DNA from: Brettanomyces bruxellensis
Taxonomy: Eukaryota > Ascomycota > Pichiomycetes > Pichiales > Pichiaceae
NCBI RefSeq assembly: GCF_011074885.1
Contig: NC_054686.1
Span: 372,001-436,000, forward strand
DNA: 64,000 nt
Reading direction: 5' to 3'
The position numbers were made by a program, and so were the translations under genes. Of the stretch, positions 60,848 to 64,000 are shown in pieces. The notes under the pieces are model-generated. The model was not told where the DNA came from. It saw only the letters and a list, made by a program, of their open reading frames with translations, and did not search any database. Position 1 is the stretch's first letter. Every line of letters begins with the position of its first letter.

Positions 60848-61529
60848 TTTATCTCTAATATATGATAATTTATTCCGTTTTATTAAGAAGCATATATTCA
60901 AGAGAAGAATAGTACTACAAAGAAAGGTAAGATGGTAGTTAAGATGAATTTAATAAAAAGAAACAAAAAAAATTTATAATAAAAGAAAATGGGCAACTAA
61001 ATCCTGGCCGGAACTATGACTATGTATCATATTACAACCGAAGTATTATTGCTCAATTACACCTATGAAAGAAGGGGAAAAAATACATGTACCGAAATTG
61101 ACGGAAGCTTAATTTTGCGAAAGGATCGGTTAAACAATAGAACTCGGATTTCAAGGGTATCCCGGATCCTGTAGAAATCGAGAAGGTGCGTTATTCCGCA
61201 AATTCACGGAAGCGCGGCATGCGATGCCAAAACCGTTTTTTTTCAGCTTTAAAATTTTCCTTTTCCCTCCCTCAGCTAAAATAATCTTAAAAAATCTTAT
61301 TAATAATAATTCGCGCGTCTAGATTACTAATAGTACTGCAATTGTTGAGATTCCAATTTTTAATGAAGCGATTTTTAATGCGGTACCACCAGTGCGGTAC
61401 GGTTCCTGGATTAGGGTTGTTGTTCTTACATCACTTCATCCAAATTTTTTTTTTTTTCTACAGAAGTCTATTGTCCATATTTTAATTAACTTTATTCTTT
61501 GTATATTACTCTCACTCTCCCACAGCTAT
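60848..61529. other. PDR16 promoter / SEC1 3' region
   Basis: 682 bp. Between 61190 and 61410 lie several GC-containing symmetrical elements: TTCCG-N8-CGGAA (61194-61211), GGCAT-GCG-ATGCC (61216-61228) and TGCGGTAC twice within 25 bp (about 61379-61400). No canonical pleiotropic-drug-resistance element (TCCGYGGA) was found. No gene. Confidence 0.5.
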
Positions 61530-63719
61530 TTATTGAAACCTTTTTAATTTGCCAAAAAGCTTATCCCTTTTTCTATTATGTGCGGCTTTATCATTTGATC
61601 CGCTCTTGACCCTGGATCTTGTGTCATCGTTGACATCAGAGTGATGATGTAAATGGTGTAAATGATGGTGATGATCATGTGGTTGTTGATGCACGCCTTG
61701 TCCATTAGATTTACTACCATTATCCGATATCGAACTTTTTGAGCTTCCTCCAGTAACCTCTGATAGAAAATCGGGAACTTTCCTTGGGCTAAATTTAGCA
61801 TCCAAAGCAAATCTAAAGTTTTTCCGGTCATCATCAATTAATCGGATATCCCCCAGCATATCCCATGTAGAGTATATCTCATCCGAGCCGATAAATATAT
61901 TCTTATTAATTTTTGGCTCGAGTGAAATCATTGTGCCCAATTCAGATTCAGTCAAACCTCCAGCACAAAATATCATAAGCTTCTGCCTGGTCAACGTCTT
62001 GTCCGAAGGCTTCATGCTTTTCCATTTGGGCTGACTTCGCACTGTATTCACAGAAACGCGACTTTTGCTTCCACCTGTTCCTCCAAGATGAACATTTCGG
62101 AAGGAATCATTTAGATTCGCCATTGGTGCTCCCTTAACATAAGGAAACGTCTTTTCATCCTCTAAAATATTGTCTTCCTCTTCATCAATGTAACCGTTAT
62201 CGATAACGCATGTGTGATAAAGCTCCGGAAGATCATTCTGTGCCAGTCTAAGAACAAGATTGCTAAATGTAGGCACAAAACGGTCTGTCAACTCTGTTGT
62301 GTTTTTAACATCGAAATACGTTTGAATATGTTCCGTCTTGCCACCCAAACTTGGCTTTATGATCTTAAGTCCCAGCTTTTGTAGATTATGGATAAGCTTT
62401 AATATAGAATCGACTTTATCGGGCATTCCAAACTTCAGAAGCTTTATGAAATCCGATTCTATCAATCCTCCCCTATAAATTGCATACACGATAAGGAGGC
62501 GGATCTTATTTCCCATAAAAATATTCTGGTTGGATAACAAACCCACTAGTTCGTCCGTAACAGGCTCATGCAAATGACGATCTGGTCCTAGATTAGCGGC
62601 GCACTTGTTTTCAAAAACAATGGCATCTAGGATGCATTCTGCTTGGAATGCACTACTTATCCTGTTGATCAATTCGAAATGCCCTGTCACAAGCTGCTTT
62701 TTAAACATGTGGTCACTTTGACTAATTGCAGCATGCGATAGATCCGAAGTATACTTTAAGTTACTGTATTTATCATCTTCATGCTTTAGGTCTTTGAGCA
62801 TCTGGATGATTTTTTGAGTATAATCTTCGATCTTGACATCTTTTAACTGAGTAAAGACTGGATCATCACTGTCAAATACGATGTGTTTTTTCTCCATGCC
62901 TTGACCTGTTTTGGCCTCATAATCATATACGAAAGTATAGTCACCTCTGATCTTTCTTATGTGGTCATCCATCAGATCAAATATTTGTGACCGATAGTAT
63001 TTATAATGACAAAATGGCCCAAATAGATCCATTGCCCTCTCCGTTACAAGAAAAATTGTACGGTTGTTCACCGGCGTTAGCTCCGAATGCTTTCGATAGT
63101 ACTCGTCTATCTTATTTTGAAAAGTGGTTGCGAGCTGTTTGGATAACGGAGAATTATAGAATCTGACCACGGGATATTCATTAGTCAAGATGCACATGCT
63201 CATCATCGCATCAACCGCCCTATCCATCTGGTATTGCACCAAGTCCCTGCCTAGATGCGCAAAATTATAATATCCAGGAATAGAACAGGAGTTCCCCGTT
63301 ACAAAAACACGATTTTCCAATGGCCTCAAGCTGAGATACTCTATAGTTTCAAAAGAACCATTTACAGATTCCATCAAGTATTTGTTTGCTCGAAGATGTG
63401 CAAAACATTGAGCATTCATTCCTGGAAGAAAACAAACTATTGCATCCTTATACCGTAAACCATGTGAGTAATCCGCCAGCAAACAGTCAATTGAGTAAGG
63501 AGCAATTGGATCCAAAATATATATTGCCTTTTCCTGGTTTTTGGATCTTTCTTTATCGTCTATTTTATAAAATGTGTAAACATAATTGAGGATGTCCTCT
63601 TTAAACAGTGACTTAACCACAGGGTACGTAGTATCGTCACATATGAGATGCCTGAAGTTGCATTGATACCTTTCAAAAGTCTTCTTGAGAGATTCCCGCT
63701 GCAGCTCATATAAAGACAT
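61530..63719 (-). CDS. SEC1: Sec1, SM-family regulator of exocytic SNARE fusion
   Basis: 729 residues from ATG 63719 (S. cerevisiae Sec1 is 724). SM-protein features throughout: the N-terminal ELQRESLKKTF start, YILDPIAPYSIDCLLADY, FLVTERAMDLFGPFCHYKYY in domain 3a, RLLIVYAIYRGGLIESDFIK, and FCAGGLTESELGTM near residue 605. Sec1 binds assembled Sso/Sec9/Snc complexes at the plasma membrane and promotes secretory-vesicle fusion. The tail carries a histidine cluster (10 His in 13 residues, about 681-693) followed by a basic end. Sly1 and Vps45 were considered, but the overall sequence fits Sec1 best. Confidence 0.92.
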   Translation of the reverse strand: MSLYELQRESLKKTFERYQCNFRHLICDDTTYPVVKSLFKEDILNYVYTFYKIDDKERSKNQEKAIYILDPIAPYSIDCLLADYSHGLRYKDAIVCFLPGMNAQCFAHLRANKYLMESVNGSFETIEYLSLRPLENRVFVTGNSCSIPGYYNFAHLGRDLVQYQMDRAVDAMMSMCILTNEYPVVRFYNSPLSKQLATTFQNKIDEYYRKHSELTPVNNRTIFLVTERAMDLFGPFCHYKYYRSQIFDLMDDHIRKIRGDYTFVYDYEAKTGQGMEKKHIVFDSDDPVFTQLKDVKIEDYTQKIIQMLKDLKHEDDKYSNLKYTSDLSHAAISQSDHMFKKQLVTGHFELINRISSAFQAECILDAIVFENKCAANLGPDRHLHEPVTDELVGLLSNQNIFMGNKIRLLIVYAIYRGGLIESDFIKLLKFGMPDKVDSILKLIHNLQKLGLKIIKPSLGGKTEHIQTYFDVKNTTELTDRFVPTFSNLVLRLAQNDLPELYHTCVIDNGYIDEEEDNILEDEKTFPYVKGAPMANLNDSFRNVHLGGTGGSKSRVSVNTVRSQPKWKSMKPSDKTLTRQKLMIFCAGGLTESELGTMISLEPKINKNIFIGSDEIYSTWDMLGDIRLIDDDRKNFRFALDAKFSPRKVPDFLSEVTGGSSKSSISDNGSKSNGQGVHQQPHDHHHHLHHLHHHSDVNDDTRSRVKSGSNDKAAHNRKRDKLFGKLKRFQ

Positions 63720-64000
63720 GTTGAAGAATCCCAATCGATGGAGCCCCTAATATAGAAGAGATACTTGATATTGGGTGATTTAAAGTTAAATCCGGCTTTA
63801 TTTACATCTTTTTGCTTTAAAATCGTACCCCTCGTTTTATTTTCAGATTCTCCCTTATTTCCTCATTCCCATTTTTTTCTCTAAGGACAACCGAAAAAAT
63901 CCGCTCCTCCTTGATGGAAAATTCCCCGTCTCCGTTATTTTGTCCGGAGCCCTGATGCAGGTCTATACATATTTGTTAAAATCTCTCTTTTCCCTACAGT
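63720..64000. other. SEC1 promoter, window edge
   Basis: 281 bp upstream of SEC1, T/C-rich. It runs off the window, so whether it is shared with a divergent gene cannot be seen. Confidence 0.4.

Noticed and set aside
1..64000. CRISPR arrays, insertion sequences, viral or toxin genes
   Set aside because: None seen; the window is an ordinary yeast nuclear region.

Overview
The window is nuclear DNA of a budding yeast. Genes are mostly intronless, the few introns use yeast signals (GTATGT/GTAAGT/GTGAGT donors, TACTAAC branch points), and nearly every protein is recognisable as an orthologue of a Saccharomyces protein. A 24 kDa complex I subunit at 163-885 excludes Saccharomyces and its close relatives, which lost complex I. 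The conserved leucine in the UBP15 catalytic domain is encoded by CTG (53671-53673), which argues for standard decoding rather than the CTG-Ser clade. An AT-rich Pichiaceae-type yeast (Brettanomyces/Dekkera, Pichia or relatives) fits; the genus cannot be fixed from this sequence alone.

Layout, 28 protein genes: complex I 24 kDa subunit (+), GNT1-like glycosyltransferase (+), 2-hydroxyacid dehydrogenase (-), COX4 (-), RPS26 (+), CDC55 (+), COX13 (-), IME4 (-), BRN1 copy A (+), LEU1 (-), BNA4 (-), GLO3 (-), BRN1 copy B (+, frame broken), SSM4/DOA10 (-), SSA-type HSP70 (-), TLC-domain protein (-), ADO1 (+), SEC62 (-), SSY1 (+), ISY1 (-), GDA1 (+), UTR1-type NAD kinase (+), OXP1 (+, spliced), UBP15 (+), CAB4 (-, frame broken), CWC22 (+), PDR16-like (-), SEC1 (-). 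No tRNA, rRNA, transposon or CRISPR array was recognised.

The genes do not form one pathway. They cover respiration (complex I, COX4, COX13), amino-acid metabolism and sensing (LEU1, BNA4, OXP1, SSY1), secretion and ER function (SEC62, SEC1, GLO3, SSM4, GDA1, GNT1), chromosome condensation (two BRN1), splicing (ISY1, CWC22), cofactor synthesis (CAB4, NAD kinase, BNA4) and mRNA methylation (IME4).

The most unusual item is a pair of diverged condensin kleisin (BRN1) genes in the same orientation, about 7.3 kb apart, flanking LEU1-BNA4-GLO3. Copy A is intact. Copy B is of similar quality but has a one-base frame break just before its C-terminal winged-helix segment. Other points: a DPSW instead of DPPW catalytic motif in IME4; a frame break in the normally essential CAB4; leader introns in RPS26 and COX4; a short intron after codon 9 of OXP1; an 11-codon upstream ORF ending one base before the SSY1 start codon; and a canonical Leu3 site upstream of LEU1.
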